Shown piece after piece: positions 11,601-24,406 of a stretch of DNA of 64,000 nt. The position numbers and the translations under genes are program-made. The notes beneath the pieces are model-generated. The model was not told where the DNA came from, made no database searches, and worked only from the letters and a program-made list of their open reading frames with translations. Positions within the stretch are counted from its first letter, which is position 1, and every line of letters starts with the position of its first letter. The DNA is from Hydnum rufescens UP504 (lineage: Eukaryota > Basidiomycota > Agaricomycetes > Cantharellales > Hydnaceae), in NCBI GenBank assembly GCA_014904985.1, contig MU129024.1:99664-163663 (forward strand), given 5' to 3'.

Positions 11601-14600
11601 GCTAAGAAGTCGAAAAGCGAGGTCGGCGAGAGAGCTCAATCGACTATAACGCGCATCCAAAGACTCCCCGACAGGCGCATCTTTCAAGGCTTTAGAGATT
11701 GCATCCAATACAAGCTTCCGGACAGTGACAATCTCCGACGGAATGTCTTTGAGATTTGATGCGACGGAAGAGTCAACACATAAGGACACGACCACGGACA
11801 TTGCCCAATTGCTCAGTATGACCCTTCGCTTGGCATTGGGTGTCGGTGCTTGAGCGCTGATCTCGCCCGACGACACCATCTCCGACAAAAGGAAGTGCAG
11901 TAAAGTGCCTCTATGTCTCGACGCATCTTTTGCAGGGGTCCCAGTTCGCTTCCGCGCATACGTTAAGAAAGCCAACTTGCAGGAATTGTATGCTGATAGT
12001 ATCTCCGTTAGACACTGGAGAATAAAGCAGGTATAAACATAATCCGCTGTGCCATCGTTTGGGTTCTCCGGACTCGAGGCGGCAGCTACCTGACTCGCTT
12101 TAGCACCGTCCCCGTGGGAAGTTCCTGGGATATCTCCTGTCTGTGAGGCAGCGACAGCAGTTTTTCCGGTGCGGGTGAGTTCACCAATAAGATACTTCAG
12201 CATCACATCCAACGACTCGACACCCTGTGGGGGTGGTATATCGTCCATAGTGGTCTCACCAGGCGGAGGCTCGGAAGTTAGGGGTACCACTGGAAGCTCG
12301 AAACCAGTTGGAGGATCGATTGAAGCCGGCTTCGATGCATCCTTCAGTATGAGATGATAAAGCGAGTTCGCCGGATTGGGGGTCGTAAAAGTGCAAAGAG
12401 TCTTTATGGTGTCAATGAAAACGCTTGGATCACGAAGTGCAACATGGCTATTGTGGCGAAGAAAAGTTTGAACGTCGGAAATGCGGGAACGAGGCTGAGA
12501 GAACCATCTCGTAATATCCTGCTTCATGATAGTCTCGAGGACTGCTCGATCCTCGATGACATGACGGAGAATGATAATGACATGAACTTGACATCCTCGA
12601 TTATCCGTGCCTGGGGCCTTGAATCGATCCAACAACAAAGAAATCCCACCACGAGAGACGAAGTCGGTAGCTAGGGAATGATCACGGGTAATAAGGACCA
12701 ATAATCGTAACACAGCAATCAAGTCATTTCGATCCACATCGCGTTTCGCCAAGAATTGCAGGGCGAAGTCGAAAATGGCAGACCGAGCTGCAGTATGAGG
12801 CGCAACGAATGGGAACTCAACCACGGGTACGTCTTCCTCGGGGGTTGGAATAGGCACATTTTTCGTCTCCTCCCCCAATACCAAGAGATTTTCCAATGCG
12901 AGGAGCAGGGGTGCCAGCCAGGGAGGACTGGGGTCGCTGACAATGTTCGAAATGGTTTGTAGCCGACGGATGAACAGGTCTACTAGGGCTGAAGCGTTAT
13001 CTTGAATGATCTGAGAATCGGACGGCCGCATCTCGTTGGAGACCAGAGCGAGAAGGCGTAATCGTCCGGCCAATATCGCATCATTGTTGCTTCCAGAGAT
13101 ATCGAACAATTTCGCGTCAGTGAACAAGCCCTTTGCTGCTTGCGCTTGGTATTTGTCATCTGGACCGACAAATGCTCGTTTGATCTCGAACACTAGCTCA
13201 GGACGAAGATCAACGATCCTCAGGGCACGGTTTGCGATGTTGTCCGCAGCCGCTTCTCTCCATGTTTTGAGCTCGGCTTTGTAGTCCTTGTCGTCACTGG
13301 GAATAAGTGTCTCCGGTAGTTTCGGTTCTGAATTAGGGCGATTCCCCGGGCTGCCAGCATTGTGAACCCCATCCACCATTTCAACATCGCTCCCGAGAAC
13401 CAGAGATTCGGCTGCCTCGTCCTCAACCACATTATTGCCAGAGCCCTCGTCGATTGCCGCAGGATCATCATCTTCCTCGAGAAATTCGGGCTCTGGGTCT
13501 GCTTCAGGTGCAGGCGGAGCACCAAGAGATGGGAAAGGGTGCGAAAGCAAATACTCCGTCGCGGCGCTCAAGTTGTTGTGAGTGCGAGCAAGTGCACGTT
13601 CCGCTGATGCACGCGGGAAGCCCATATCGCAGAGCTGACGGATCCGATTCTCGTCTGGACCGGGAGCAGGGATCCGCCTGCCGACGCCACCGGAGATACC
13701 GCTGGAAAAGGCCATCACCTCAGCCAATGAGCTCGAAGAGGCTGATGGCTCTTCATTGTCGGCACCCATGATCTCCAGGAAACCCTGAACAACGAGCTTC
13801 ACGATATCGGGCTGTGCGGTGTCGAGCCAAGGACCATTCCAATACTTAGAGAGTAAGGGGAATATCGAAGCACGAATCCTGACGAGGAAGTCGTGAGGCT
13901 CGAAGTAGTCTGGGTCTGTCTTTGCTTTGTCGCGTGTGATAAGCATCGTGGTCTGGCCCGACTCCAGTAGGGGACGAGAAGAGACGAGCGCATGGAAGAG
14001 ATGGAGCCCAACTCCAAGCCCTGTTGATGCCGCGGTGACCTCACTGGTCTCCTGGGCGGTCTTAGATGATGTTTCGGAAGAGACAGCAGACGCAAGGGTT
14101 GTAGCGTATGAGTCACAGATCTCGAGAATGGCATCGAGTGCACCAGTTTGTCTCAACGTCACCAGGAGCAGTGTGTGCAAGGTATTCTGCGTCGTTCGCT
14201 CTGCAAAAATAGAACCCTTGGTTAAAATATCATGAAAGATTGAAAAGGCCAGCCAACCATCAAAGAGCAGTACGGCAATAAGGCCAATGATCAACGTCGA
14301 GTACGTAAATGACGCAATTTTGTCATCTACCATCATGTCATTAACATATGACGTCCAAATAGGACACTGCAAAAACTACTCACCAGATCCACGCCACCGA
14401 AGATGTTGTAACAAAACTTGGGTCACAAGCTTCGCTGTACTCCTCGCTTGATTCTTCTGGGTGATGTCGGGGTTGCGACGATTGTAAAGGAAGAGTTTGA
14501 CAACAGCTATTCAAAAAGCACAAAACTTGAATGGAAAATAAGGGCGGGCGAAGATTCAAACATACCCTGAAAGAAAGGTGTAGTGACCTTCGACAGATTC

Positions 14601-17600
14601 TGGACGATCGTCCTAACAGCCTTCGTGTTCTGCTCTTCAATTAAGGAGCCGGATTTGACAGCGCCAGGGGCCGTAGTGAGAGATAAGGACCCTTCCAAAA
14701 GGATATCCTGGACAGCATGTTCGTCTGGCTCGTTGACGGGCGTTTGATTGGCCAGAGTGACATTACTGCCCACTCCAGAAATCTTCTTAAAGGGATCTGG
14801 GCCTTTGAGAATTATGGCTTCCCACAAAAAGGTGCGATACAGAACTCCAAGATCAGCGATCAGATCCACCCCATCAGCACTGCTTATGATTTGCAAGATG
14901 GTACTTGTCGAGCGCCCATGAGTATACCCAGCAGTAGAGTACACCTGGGCGAGAAGATGCACGTGCAGATGCAATGTGACCAGCTGGCGAAATCTGCGAT
15001 TGGCTTCAGGGGCATCATTGGCACCTGACGAATAAGGCCCTCGTCGTAAGTCAAAACCATCGTGAAGGAGACAGGACCATACCTTTAACTTCCATTAACG
15101 ACACAATATTGGGAGAGGCACCTTCTTGTGGTTGCCAAATCGGACGTGTCTCATCCAAGGACTCTTTCACGAGCTTAGAAAGACGCTCGAGCGTCAGCGC
15201 TGGAACAGCTTCAGCCATGGTTCGGATAACCGCAATCAGAGAATGGGCCGCAGGGAGTTCCGAGAAATTCGCTGGTAAGCATGAGAGAGCGTAGAGCCTG
15301 CATAGGCGCTCGACACCTCCAGTCTTAGTCACGAACTCCCTACAATGGGCAGTATGCTGAAACAAACCCTCCAGGAACTAGTTTGTGAGAGAAGTCAGTA
15401 CCGAAATACAATGGCAAGTACGTCAGCAATTGGACGGGGCTTACTCGACCCATGTTATCAATATAGGTCACGATAAGGTTATTGCCTTCTTCAGATGACG
15501 CCGACTCACCATCTTCGGCCTGGGGGAGTCCGGCACCTGGTGTTGTTTGACCAGAAGTTGTGAGCTCTGGCTGGCTGATTGTGAGGGCCGGGTCCTCAAC
15601 CGTTAATTCCAGATCTTGGCCATTTGGCACTACTGCACGAAGTCCATATGACCCCATTTCTGCCTTGGGGATGACGAACTCATTGCCTAAATCTTCGATG
15701 CGCTGAAGTGTACTTTTGATAGCATCAAACACGGGCGTCCTGATGGAAGGATGATGCCTGATGAGCTCATCGATCGAGGCACCGATGTACGTCGCATTAT
15801 CCTTCTCCTGGAGCGTCTTGACGTGACGATCGGACGTCAGAATAGAAAAAATGCGGGGGATAATGGTGGGCCTTTGAGCAAGCTGATCCAGCCCAGCTTG
15901 ATTGAGACAAAGGGCTCCAATGGCTCCGGGCAACGCGGTAATTACCTGAAGAATACCTCATGAGTTGTGGTCGTGGCTAGAGACATACAACTGTACCTCA
16001 TGGGCTGCCTCAAGACCCACGTCGATCGCTCTGTAAAAAGCTTCAGGTAAACCGGCCTCTTGAATAATCGTCAAAGACGTTGGCTCGTTATGGACGAACG
16101 CGGCCATGATGTTGATAGCTATTGAACATTGTCAATGGTTCTGCTCCAACAATCACTTCCCATAAATTAGTGTGTGCGGACCTATTGAGAAGATCGCAGG
16201 TCCAAAGAGACCTCGATGCTGGATTATCTTCTTGATAGACTGTGGGAGAGATGAATCAATCAAACCGCGGAGACTCTCGGACGTGCCAGAAGCCTGCATC
16301 ATTCTGTGCATAGAACGTAGGATGTGCTTGAGAAGCAAAGAACGTGGAAAGGGTAGTCGGCCTAAAGGAAATGAGATGCAATCAAAGCTATGAGAACTTT
16401 AGAATCCGACTTACCGTATGCGGTGGAAACAGAGGGGTCATCCATTGTGCTCTCCTCAATATCTATATTTACCTCATCCTATCACAATCATAACGTCAGT
16501 CGCGCGGGAGGGTGGAACCAGAGATTAAATGATACCTCGACTCGGGTTAGCAATACTTCCACACCTCGGAGGTTGCAGAAACTCTGGAAAGCATTCCCGT
16601 AGCCGTATAATGTGACGTCGATCAGATTGGTGACCTTAGATATAATCTACACGTATGATGGTCAAGGGAATTAGAAGAGAAATGCAAGGAGGTACGATGA
16701 AAATTTCTTACTTGAAGCCTCGTAGGCACACGATTCTGCAGCAACTGGATTAACAAGGGAACAAGGCCCGCACCCACAATCATACTTCCACCAGCAGGAT
16801 TCGCAGAGAGGGATCCAATGAATCCAATGAGGGATTCTGGTAAATCGCTTGTGACCTCAGCTACCGAGAATACAAGAGAGTCAACATTTGCTCTTGTCCA
16901 TTATCAGGGGAAAACACTCACAATTAGGTTCCGCCAAGCTAATGACAGTGCGCCTCAATAAACTCATCAATATGCCGTGAGTCACACCAGCATTAACGGC
17001 GCTAAGGACCTCCCCAGTCTTTCCACGGTATCTCGCAAGACCATCCAAAGCCGCGATGGCCGCGGTCTGTATCCCCATGGACAGGGCACGGTCAGGATGA
17101 ATAAATTCCGCCAGATGAAGAATAAGGTCGGGCTCGTAGATGAAAAGAGCGGTTTGAGCCTCATTCTCGCTTATTGTGTGGGCGAAAATGGCAATAGCGA
17201 GAAGCCTGATGATGGCAAGATTTTCTCGCTCCTTCAACTTTACTAGTCCGTTCCCCAGAGCAAGTGCGCATCGGATACGACAGAGCAATTCGAACTTTTC
17301 CTCATCGGGAATCGAATTTGCTTCGATCTCATCGGCCAAGATGTCGACAGCACGTTTCTCGGAATCGATGAGACTGGGAATATTGATGGTAACCATACCT
17401 GACACAGTTGGTGATGGCGCGGAGCCAAAACCAGCGGAAGGCGTTACAGGGATTGCAGATCCCGCTGCCTTGGGCTTGACAGGGGTCTGACTGGGCGCCA
17501 CATCAACTTTGTCCGTCGTTGAGACAGAAGCACCCTTCTTATAGAAGGTGTGCGTCACTTGTGCTGCCTCTGGAGGAATCTGGACAGTTTTGGACATGGA

Positions 17601-18246
17601 GAACAGATCGACGAAATCCAGTCCGTGTTCGCGGATGCCGGGCCAGCGATTCGCCAGCGCAATCAGACGCTTCGTAGATACATGCAATGTATGGGAGGCT
17701 GACGGCTGAGAAGAGTATTGTTGAGAAGGCCTCAGCAGAAGCTGCAAAGCACCGATGACGACCTCTGTGTCGGTTGAGAAGAGAAGTGAATTGATGCGCT
17801 AGTCATGTGAAAATAAATATAATGTATCGGGCGCAAGGACAAAATCCGCTCACATCGTATGAGGCAAATAATTTGCGATTTGTCGAGTTGTCCAACAGAA
17901 GAGTCTCGAAGCGGAGAATCTCTGTGATGATGGCCTTTGTCAAAGGGGTGAAGGGGTTTACTTGAAGCTTCTCGAGTTCGTATTGTTCTATGAAGCCTCT
18001 GAGAATATCATCGAATTTGTTCAGGCTTGAACCCATGAATGTAGGTCTGAACGCGGCCACAGCCAGGAAGGAATAGTGGCGAGAAAGACGGGTAACTCAT
18101 CCTGGGGTAACTCTACGAGTTTTTTGATGACCTCGACGAGTTCAGGGTGCTGTTTCGACCGTTGTAAGCCGGCCATCTGGAGAGATGAGGCAACAAATGA
18201 TGCTTACAGGTGCAGCAACCTTCTTCCCTAATTTGTGAATTTTCAT
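5622..18246 (-). CDS. TOM1: Giant HECT-type E3 ubiquitin ligase, TOM1/HUWE1 family
   Basis: A 12.6 kb gene with many short introns; roughly 3,500 residues are expected, in line with fungal Tom1. The N-terminus (18246 onward: MKIHKLGKKVAAP, HPELVEVIKKL, WLWPRSDLHSW, then FDDILRGF and EILRFETLLLDNSTNRKLFASYD) and the blocks down to ~14380 are the armadillo-like DUF908/DUF913 arch. A UBA domain (RIRQLCDMGFPRASAERAL) lies at ~13660-13535. Highly acidic Asp/Glu exons occupy ~11060-10560. UBM-like motifs (FLEALPDDMREEVL, FLEALPPEIRAEIL) lie at ~9210-9040. The HECT domain runs from ~7150 to the stop (FYDEEGVDAGGVTREWF, FKFVGRVIGKAI, TPDIDIDEWRAATDY, catalytic Cys in QAHTC, end GEGFGFA). Tom1 ubiquitinates excess ribosomal proteins, histones and Cdc6-type substrates in nucleus and cytoplasm. 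A one-base frame break occurs at ~18023-18027 between HSWVQ and LNKFDDIL, probably a sequence error. The codon of the catalytic Cys is split by an intron. Confidence 0.92.
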
Positions 18247-18451
18247 GTCTGCAGCGGGGTTTTAGCACTAAAGCACGACCCGCGTATCTGACAGGAATAA
18301 GATGGGGGAGCAGGCAGAAGCTTGCTCGCTGACAAGAAGAACGCGAGGCAGCGAAGTCAATTTGGAGACGGGAAGACGCGATAGTCTTCCCGGCAAACGC
18401 CGGTTAGAGACTCTTTTCGCTGCTGAGTGCTCAACCAAATCTGAATCGCTC
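18247..18451. promoter_or_regulatory. Shared divergent promoter, TOM1 / mitochondrial bS6
   Basis: About 205 bp separate the start codons of TOM1 (-) and the bS6m gene (+), so both promoters and 5' UTRs must share this stretch. No TATA box or other element stands out. Confidence 0.4.
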
Positions 18452-19020
18452 ATGCCTTTGTACGAGCTTGTAATCATCAGCGCTCACTTTAAAGAATTTG
18501 TCAGTGGGAATGTAACAACCATTGTGACCTGAGGGTCCTAACATCTGGCCTCAGTTCCATCTTAAAGATCTCGTCCGCACAAGCGCCATCCATGTTATGA
18601 GCAACGGAGGAGTTGTTCGTTCCTTGACCTCGATGGGCACAAGATTACTGGAGCAACGGATGCGAGCGCATGGACAATATCACACTCAGGGCGAGTGAGT
18701 ACAATACTTTAGCCCTGTGACCTCTTGACACTGATCAAGTTTCAAAGCTATTGGACGATGCGCTTTGATGCATCCCCGACTCTCATGAAGAGCCTGCAAA
18801 ATAGACTTCGTCAAGACCCTCGAGTAGTGCGTCAAAGGACTTTGAAACTGGGCGAGAAGCTGGAAGACGTAGCGAAGCCTTCGTTTAACAAGACAATTAG
18901 TATGAGCCTCTCACATCCTCTCTGTGGTCCTTTCGTTGAAACTTTTGAAATTTTCCAGTGGAGACAAGTCAACTCCGACGAGGGATGTCTAGACCAACCG
19001 CCGCTGCAACGCAGCCATAA
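18452..19020 (+). CDS. MRP17: Mitochondrial small-subunit ribosomal protein bS6m (MRP17 type)
   Basis: Four predicted exons, 18452-18499, 18555-18694, 18748-18899 and 18959-19020, give 133 aa in frame. The N-terminus MPLYELVIISAHFKEF is the bS6 first beta strand. The body has HVMSNGGVVRSLTSMGTRLLEQRM, YWTMRFDASPTLMKSLQ and LRQDPRVVRQRTLKLGEKLEDV, matching fungal mitochondrial bS6, which binds 15S rRNA beside bS18 in the mitoribosomal platform. The last intron (18900-18958) is less certain: without splicing the frame stays open to 19069 with an unrelated tail, while splicing gives a short basic tail ending at 19020. It ends tail to tail with the HAD gene. Confidence 0.85.
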
Positions 19021-19043
19021 TTGTCCAGACATGTATCTATCAA

Positions 19044-20160
19044 TCAGGCGTAACTGCCTCGCTCCTTGAGGATCCACGTTACTACGTCTCCCAGGTGTGA
19101 CACGATAGGAATCCCGCTCAAGTCTTCATTAGGCGTCTTCCATTCCTCCGCACCCAGCAGCCCTGGTCTTCGCAATAATAGGGCGTGTAGACCAGCCGCC
19201 GTGGCGCCGTAGTAGTCGCTGTGGTAGTGGAGCAGCATATAATTTAATATCCGTATCGTCACAGTGAAAAGCTTACCACTTCAGCTCGTCCCCAATGTGA
19301 ACGACTTCTCTGGGCCGCACGGTTTGAATCCCGGACTTCGCTATGGATCTAGTCCATATCTCTGATGAAGGCTTTGCGCAACCTTCCTCTTCACTGAGGA
19401 TGCATGGTTTCAAAAGATGTAATATTTCGAGAGATTCCAGTGCTGCGCCTGAGCACGCCCCGAATTCAGCATACCACCCGCAGGTACTGGAGTACCTACT
19501 CCAATATCTTTACTTACGAACACGACTATCGGCGTTAGAGGTGACCCCAGCTTGGATTTTCATGCGTTGCAATTCGCGGACTAGACATAAGCACACTGTT
19601 AAGATGGGTGGCAAGAAAGCTTACGGTACAGGTGAACGCACGAGCAGGCAGGACATCGTCATACAGTTCGTAGCCTTCCTTCGAACTAAACCGTGCCATG
19701 AGCTGGGGGACTATCACGGGAAGAGATTCATCGACCACTATTAATATTAATTCAATGTTATGGCTGGGCGACGACCTCGTCTGTGCAATCGCGCCGCGTA
19801 CCAATCGGATCGGCACCAGCACCCAATGCAGTCTGTCTAATCACCTCTCCCCACCATCCCTGGACTCCTTCGACATGAGAATACACTGGTTTCTTGTCCT
19901 GCAGTCCTCTGAGCGCTGCTAGTATGTTAGGGGACACAGAAATGCACGACACGGACATGCATCCAATCGCATACCTGTCTTGAAAGACGATTTGATGTCC
20001 TCTTCCTTAAGAACAAAGAAAGGACCTGGAATCCCATTAGTTTTCATCGTGCCTGCCTCCTTTCCGTGTCCATACCAAAAATTTCAGAATATTGGGTAGC
20101 AATTGGACGCCGCGGCTTAATGAGAGTAGCGAACGCGTCGAAGAGCACAAGTCGAATCAT
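19044..20160 (-). CDS. HAD-superfamily hydrolase (HDHD3-like)
   Basis: Start ATG at 20160: MIRLVLFDAFATLI, then PIATQYSEIFG. The first introns are 20075-20026 and 19974-19919, joining FFVLKEEDIKSSFKTAALRG and a cap region with GVQGWWGEVIRQT. Later exons carry a TSNAD-type motif II, LKPCILSEEEGCAKPSSEIW (motif III Lys), PREVVHIGDEL (motif IV acidic residues) and a C-terminal YYGATAAGLHALLLRR. This is the usual order of a HAD Rossmann hydrolase. The nucleophile Asp of motif I is present, but the second Asp is replaced (FDAF rather than DxD), as in many HDHD3-type members, so phosphatase activity is not assured. Substrate unknown. Confidence 0.8.
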
Positions 20161-20811
20161 TTACTCTCGTCTCCCACCGTGGGCGGGGAGAGCAGTTTCA
20201 CGACTCTAGTTGGTAATCCGGATCTCGTGAGCAACTTCCCCCGACCCAAGAACAGTGTTCTCTTGGAATATTTCGAACGGCCAGACGGTATATATATTTT
20301 CGCGACTCGAATCCTCTGGGATACAGTAGCTCTTAGTTATTCCGATCCCCAAAATGTGGCAACAGCTCTCGTTACGGGGCGTACATGTTATGGGAGGTCA
20401 TTACGCCAGTTCTATTATGAAATAGTAATCGAATCGATAGTAGGGTTTGGCTCCTGCCTTGGTCCAGATAAAGTAGGCCTTATGTATAATATAAAAGGCT
20501 TTGACTTGACTAACACTTGATCAAGAAAATGTCACTCGGCGGACCGGACAATGCGTACGAAGACCACCCTACGCACCTTATAGCTGCTTGTGGGTATTCC
20601 GAAGCGGTATAGCAGAGCTCCACCGTGGAATTGACAGCTGGGGAGTCCACGCTCGATACGGCAATGCTCAGTGATGTGATTTGTAAGGTCCGGTACCTAG
20701 TTCCTTGTGGCGTCTCTAGAGTCTAGCCAATTTGGCAAGAGATTAGAGCCGGTCCCGTGCATGCCAGTTAGATTGTCTCCCTTCCGCCCACTTCTCTATT
20801 TCTACAAGGCC
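20161..20811. other. Intergenic, no supported gene
   Basis: The upstream regions of the divergent HAD gene and glycosylase gene. A plus-strand ORF (20092-20520) overlaps the HAD first exon and shows no recognisable motif; I treat it as chance. Confidence 0.4.
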
Positions 20812-22624
20812 ATGCCGTCTACTAGATCTGCGACCCGTGCTGTGAAAGCTGCCGGTAACCCGTCACCTGTCGAAGCGCCTGTATCTGGAGAGGAGAATGG
20901 TAAGAAGCGTAAGGCAGAAAGCACCGACGCTGGGGCCTCAACAAAATCCAAGCGAGCGAAACCGGTTGAAATTGCCAAAAGACAACCCAACCCCAATGCC
21001 CCCAAATTCACCCTCGATATCGATCCTGATGCTCAGGTCATACCAGCAAAACTTGCCTTCTCGTTCGACGAGGCCAAAGCCCATCTCATAGCTGTGGATA
21101 ACCGTTTTAAAGAGCTCTTTGATAGAGTAAAGTGCAAACCATTTCAAGACTTGGAGCCTGTCGATCCCTTCAGGTGTGTTTTTGTGATCTCTGAGGACTT
21201 TTCATCACCCTTACTGCAAGTACCAGGACACTTGTTATATCCATCTTGTCTGTATGCCTTATTCTATGACTGTGGCCATTTCCTCACATTCCCCTAGAGG
21301 ACAGCAGATATCATGGCTGGCTGCACGCTCCATTGTTCACAAATTCCGCCGCCTCTTTGATTCTTCGCTCCCCGAGAAAGCCCCACAGGATGGAGAAAAG
21401 TAGATAGACAGTTGTCATTAAGTCTCATCAGGAAGCTCAATTGTTTCTTTGTAGAGATCGCACTTCATTTCCTTCGCCTCAACAAGTAGCAGAAATGGAG
21501 ATAGCGACTCTGCGCACGGCCGGATTGAGCCTTCGTAAGGCGGAATACGGTAAATGCCTTCCGTTCGTTCGTTCGCCCCAAAGAGTTTCATCGTGCTCCC
21601 AGTAATGGACCTGGCGAAGCACTTCCAGAATGGACGTCTCTCGGCTCCTAAATTAGCCCAATGGAGTGATGAAGACATGGAGGAGAACCTGATTTCGGTG
21701 CGAGGGATTGGAAAGGTGTGTGCACCATGTCTTGAGGAAGGTGCCATTATCGCTGATGCGATTCGCCTACAATGTTTCAGTGGACTGGTGAGAAGTCTCC
21801 TGGAATCCGGTATTTCAACTGCAGGACGCTGAAGTGTGACTTGAGTGCACATGTTCGCCATTTTCTCCCTTCGCCGTCCTGACATTCTCCCCGTTGGTGA
21901 TCTCGGCCTCCAAAAGGTCTTCGCTCTCCCTCTCACACTTCGAAATAAAGAACGTTTGTTGATCCCTGTGCTTTTAACAGGGCCTCCTGCGCTGGGTCAT
22001 CTCATCGCACCGAGGCATGAACCTCGCCATCAGCCCAAAGAAGCTCCCCAATGGGCCTGGAGTCGATAATAATAATCCCTCTGTGGAGGATGCCTCTGCT
22101 TTTCCCCTCGCTCCAGACAAACAGTCTTCCTCGGGAATCCCAGAAGTCTCGGACGAAGAATCGCGTCGCACCCCTGATCGCGATGCGAACGGGACTGCGA
22201 AACCTATAGATCAGGCCACAGTACCGCATACGCCGGATAAACATCAGAACCCTACTTTACCTTCAAAAGGTCCTGTCACACCCATCAAGGCCAAGGACTT
22301 CTTAGATGTGAACGCGACGCCAGTAGAACTACCCGAGGGTCTTACTCTTGCGACGTTGAAGGCACGATTTGATGGGAAGAAAAATGCCAAGTACGCATTT
22401 TGCTCACCCGCCCGCGATTCTCTGTCGTGAAACTGAGTTTGACGGCTGATTATGCAGGAAGCAATACCTGAGTCCAGAAGAGATGGATGCCCTCACAAGT
22501 GCTTGGGCGCCCTATCGATCCTTGGGTTAGCAGTGTTTGGTTTATTTTACTCTGCTGACAGCCTGACAAATCTATGGTTCGTCGGATAGCTTGTTACTAT
22601 CTATGGGCCCTTTCGGAGCAATGA
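20812..22624 (+). CDS. MAG1: DNA-3-methyladenine glycosylase II (HhH-GPD family)
   Basis: Ten predicted exons (20812-21173, 21227-21247, 21298-21399, 21455-21549, 21603-21715, 21781-21787, 21846-21916, 21981-22390, 22458-22525, 22590-22624) sum to 1284 nt, 427 aa. After a basic, disordered N-terminus come the family landmarks: VISILGQQISWLAARSI, the hairpin VRGIGKWT, and PVGDLGLQKGLLRW with the catalytic Asp. It excises alkylated purines and starts base-excision repair in the nucleus. The long insert after the catalytic core (exon 8, rich in Ser, Pro and Asp) and the extra C-terminal YLSPEEM...WAPYRSLG block are typical of fungal Mag proteins. Exon 6 has only 7 nt and encodes the WT of the HhH motif; the whole-gene reading frame is open only if this microexon is included. 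Confidence 0.9.
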
Positions 22625-22893
22625 AAATGAAATCACGACGATCCTAAGCTGCCGATGCGTCTTATAGCTCTCTTCGCCTTGTAATTTAATGTTGGCAGAT
22701 ATCGATATTGTTTGTGTCCTTAAGGTGACGTCAGGTCAAGACCCCCGCGATCTATTAGCACTTTGAGGCATGGTTCACAGATTTCAGGAGGGCAAATGCC
22801 GTCTGGAGGATCAAGAGCTCGCAGGGGTCCTGCCAGGTCTCCACTCAACTCCGCCCGGTAGTCACCGAACGCCTGAATCCTTCCGCAAGCACT

Positions 22894-24406
22894 ATGCTGT
22901 TTCTCGACGACTCCCCGCCTGCGTCTGTGGTTCCCAGCCATGACCCTCGAGTTGACGCTACTGTTAATGTCGTGAATTGGGAGATTCTCCGGGCACTTGC
23001 GTGCCAACCTTATCCCGCCCAATCTGCTTACTGGGGAGACCAGATCTCGGGCGGCCATAATGTTGTACGCTTCCTTCACATTCCGGAGCCCAGCCAGACA
23101 CCGTTGTCGTTCGAGTGCCACTTCGACTTCCAAATAACTTGACTGTCGAGCACTCGGAGGCGTTATGCAGCCGGATAGCGAGCGAGGTGGCGACGATGCA
23201 ATACATCGAGGCGTATACCTCCATTCCGATACCCCATATCCTTCATTATAATACCGAGGCAGATGGTGGCGGTGCAGCCTCGCCATATATGATCATGACG
23301 AAAGTGGAAGGTTCCCCTCTCTGTTTTGTGTGGGATAAAATGGAAGACACGAAGCGCGACGCCGTGCTTAGACAGATCGTTGATATCTACCTAGAGCTGT
23401 CTTCACACCGCTTTGATAAGATCGGAGCACTGTTCAAACGTGACGGTGTCGGGAAAGATGCCTGGTATCTGAAACCCCTATCATACATTACGGATCCCGA
23501 TTATCCTTCCCCAGGCCAATCAAGCCTGGGTACCATGCACTCTAGCGGCACCGATCACTGGATGGCTTATTCCAACGCCTACCTAGAAAAAATATCGAAT
23601 GAGGACTTTGGCTCAGATATGAAACCGTATTTCTATGCACACGTTTGGTTCTTGCAGTCTCTCATCCCTTCCCTGTACGACAACTCGCTCGACGCTAAGG
23701 GTTTTCCACTCATGCCCGCCGACTTTCACTCGCAGAATATCATGGTTACCGACGTGGATTCTGTCCCACGGATCGTGGCTGTCATTGATTGGGAGTTCTC
23801 CTCAACGGCGGCCACTTCCTCTTTCGCACAATATCCTTTGTTCATCGTTGATCACCCGCAGTGGGACGATGATCATCCCTTGCGATCAAGAAATCTTCGG
23901 GACCAAGCCAAATTCAACGTATTCATGAACGAAGCGGAGGGTAGACGAAAACCTGACGGTGGTCATCGACTCTCGAACGCCTTCGCCAATTGTTACAACC
24001 TTTATCTATTTGAACAGTCGATTCAATATCCCCCGCATGGCGACGTTCTCTATTACGTGCTCTTCGCCCAGATTTATGGAGCTCAGGCTCGGCCGTGGAT
24101 TACTACTGGGAACTGATGAGATATGGTGCTCTGAAGCAAACGACGAGCCGTTTTGACAAAGAAGTGAAGGTTTGGAATGAATTGTCCACCCTGTTACATG
24201 ATGAAGTTTCGGACAAGAGTTTCACCAGGCAGTCTATCAAGGACTTTATATTGGCGAATCGTTGGAGGTTGGCTGGGGACAGCAAAGCGCTGAAATGGGT
24301 GGCTTCAGAGGACAAGCTAAATGCTTGCCTACACACCAGCCCCAGACTCCCACACTTGACATATTTACAAACAAACTCCTGTAGCCCCACCAGTGACCAA
24401 CAATGA
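22894..24406 (+). pseudogene. APH/choline-kinase-like phosphotransferase, frame broken twice
   Basis: Aminoglycoside-phosphotransferase fold: GGHNVVRFLHIPEP (glycine loop), TVVVRVPLRLP (ATP-binding strand), FPLMPADFHSQNIMV (Brenner-type catalytic loop with His and Asn) and VIDWEFSS (metal-binding Asp). Fungal members of this clade are numerous and their substrates are mostly unknown. The frame shifts at ~23090-23095 and again at ~24080-24088, before YYWELMRYGALK. The first could be a 29 nt intron, but that is too short to be likely. Each shift would be cured by a single inserted base, so this may be an intact gene with sequencing deletions rather than a true pseudogene. The 3' end (24406) is only the end of the last open frame. 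Confidence 0.65.

Noticed and set aside
20092..20520. 142-codon ORF as a separate gene
   Set aside because: Overlaps the HAD start on the opposite strand and contains no recognisable motif.
23054..23096. 29 nt intron in the APH-like gene
   Set aside because: It would restore the frame, but other introns in the window are at least ~45-50 nt and it would delete part of the glycine-loop region.
22720..23286. Arg-rich minus-strand ORF of 188 codons
   Set aside because: Shadow of the APH-like kinase, whose motifs on the plus strand are clear.
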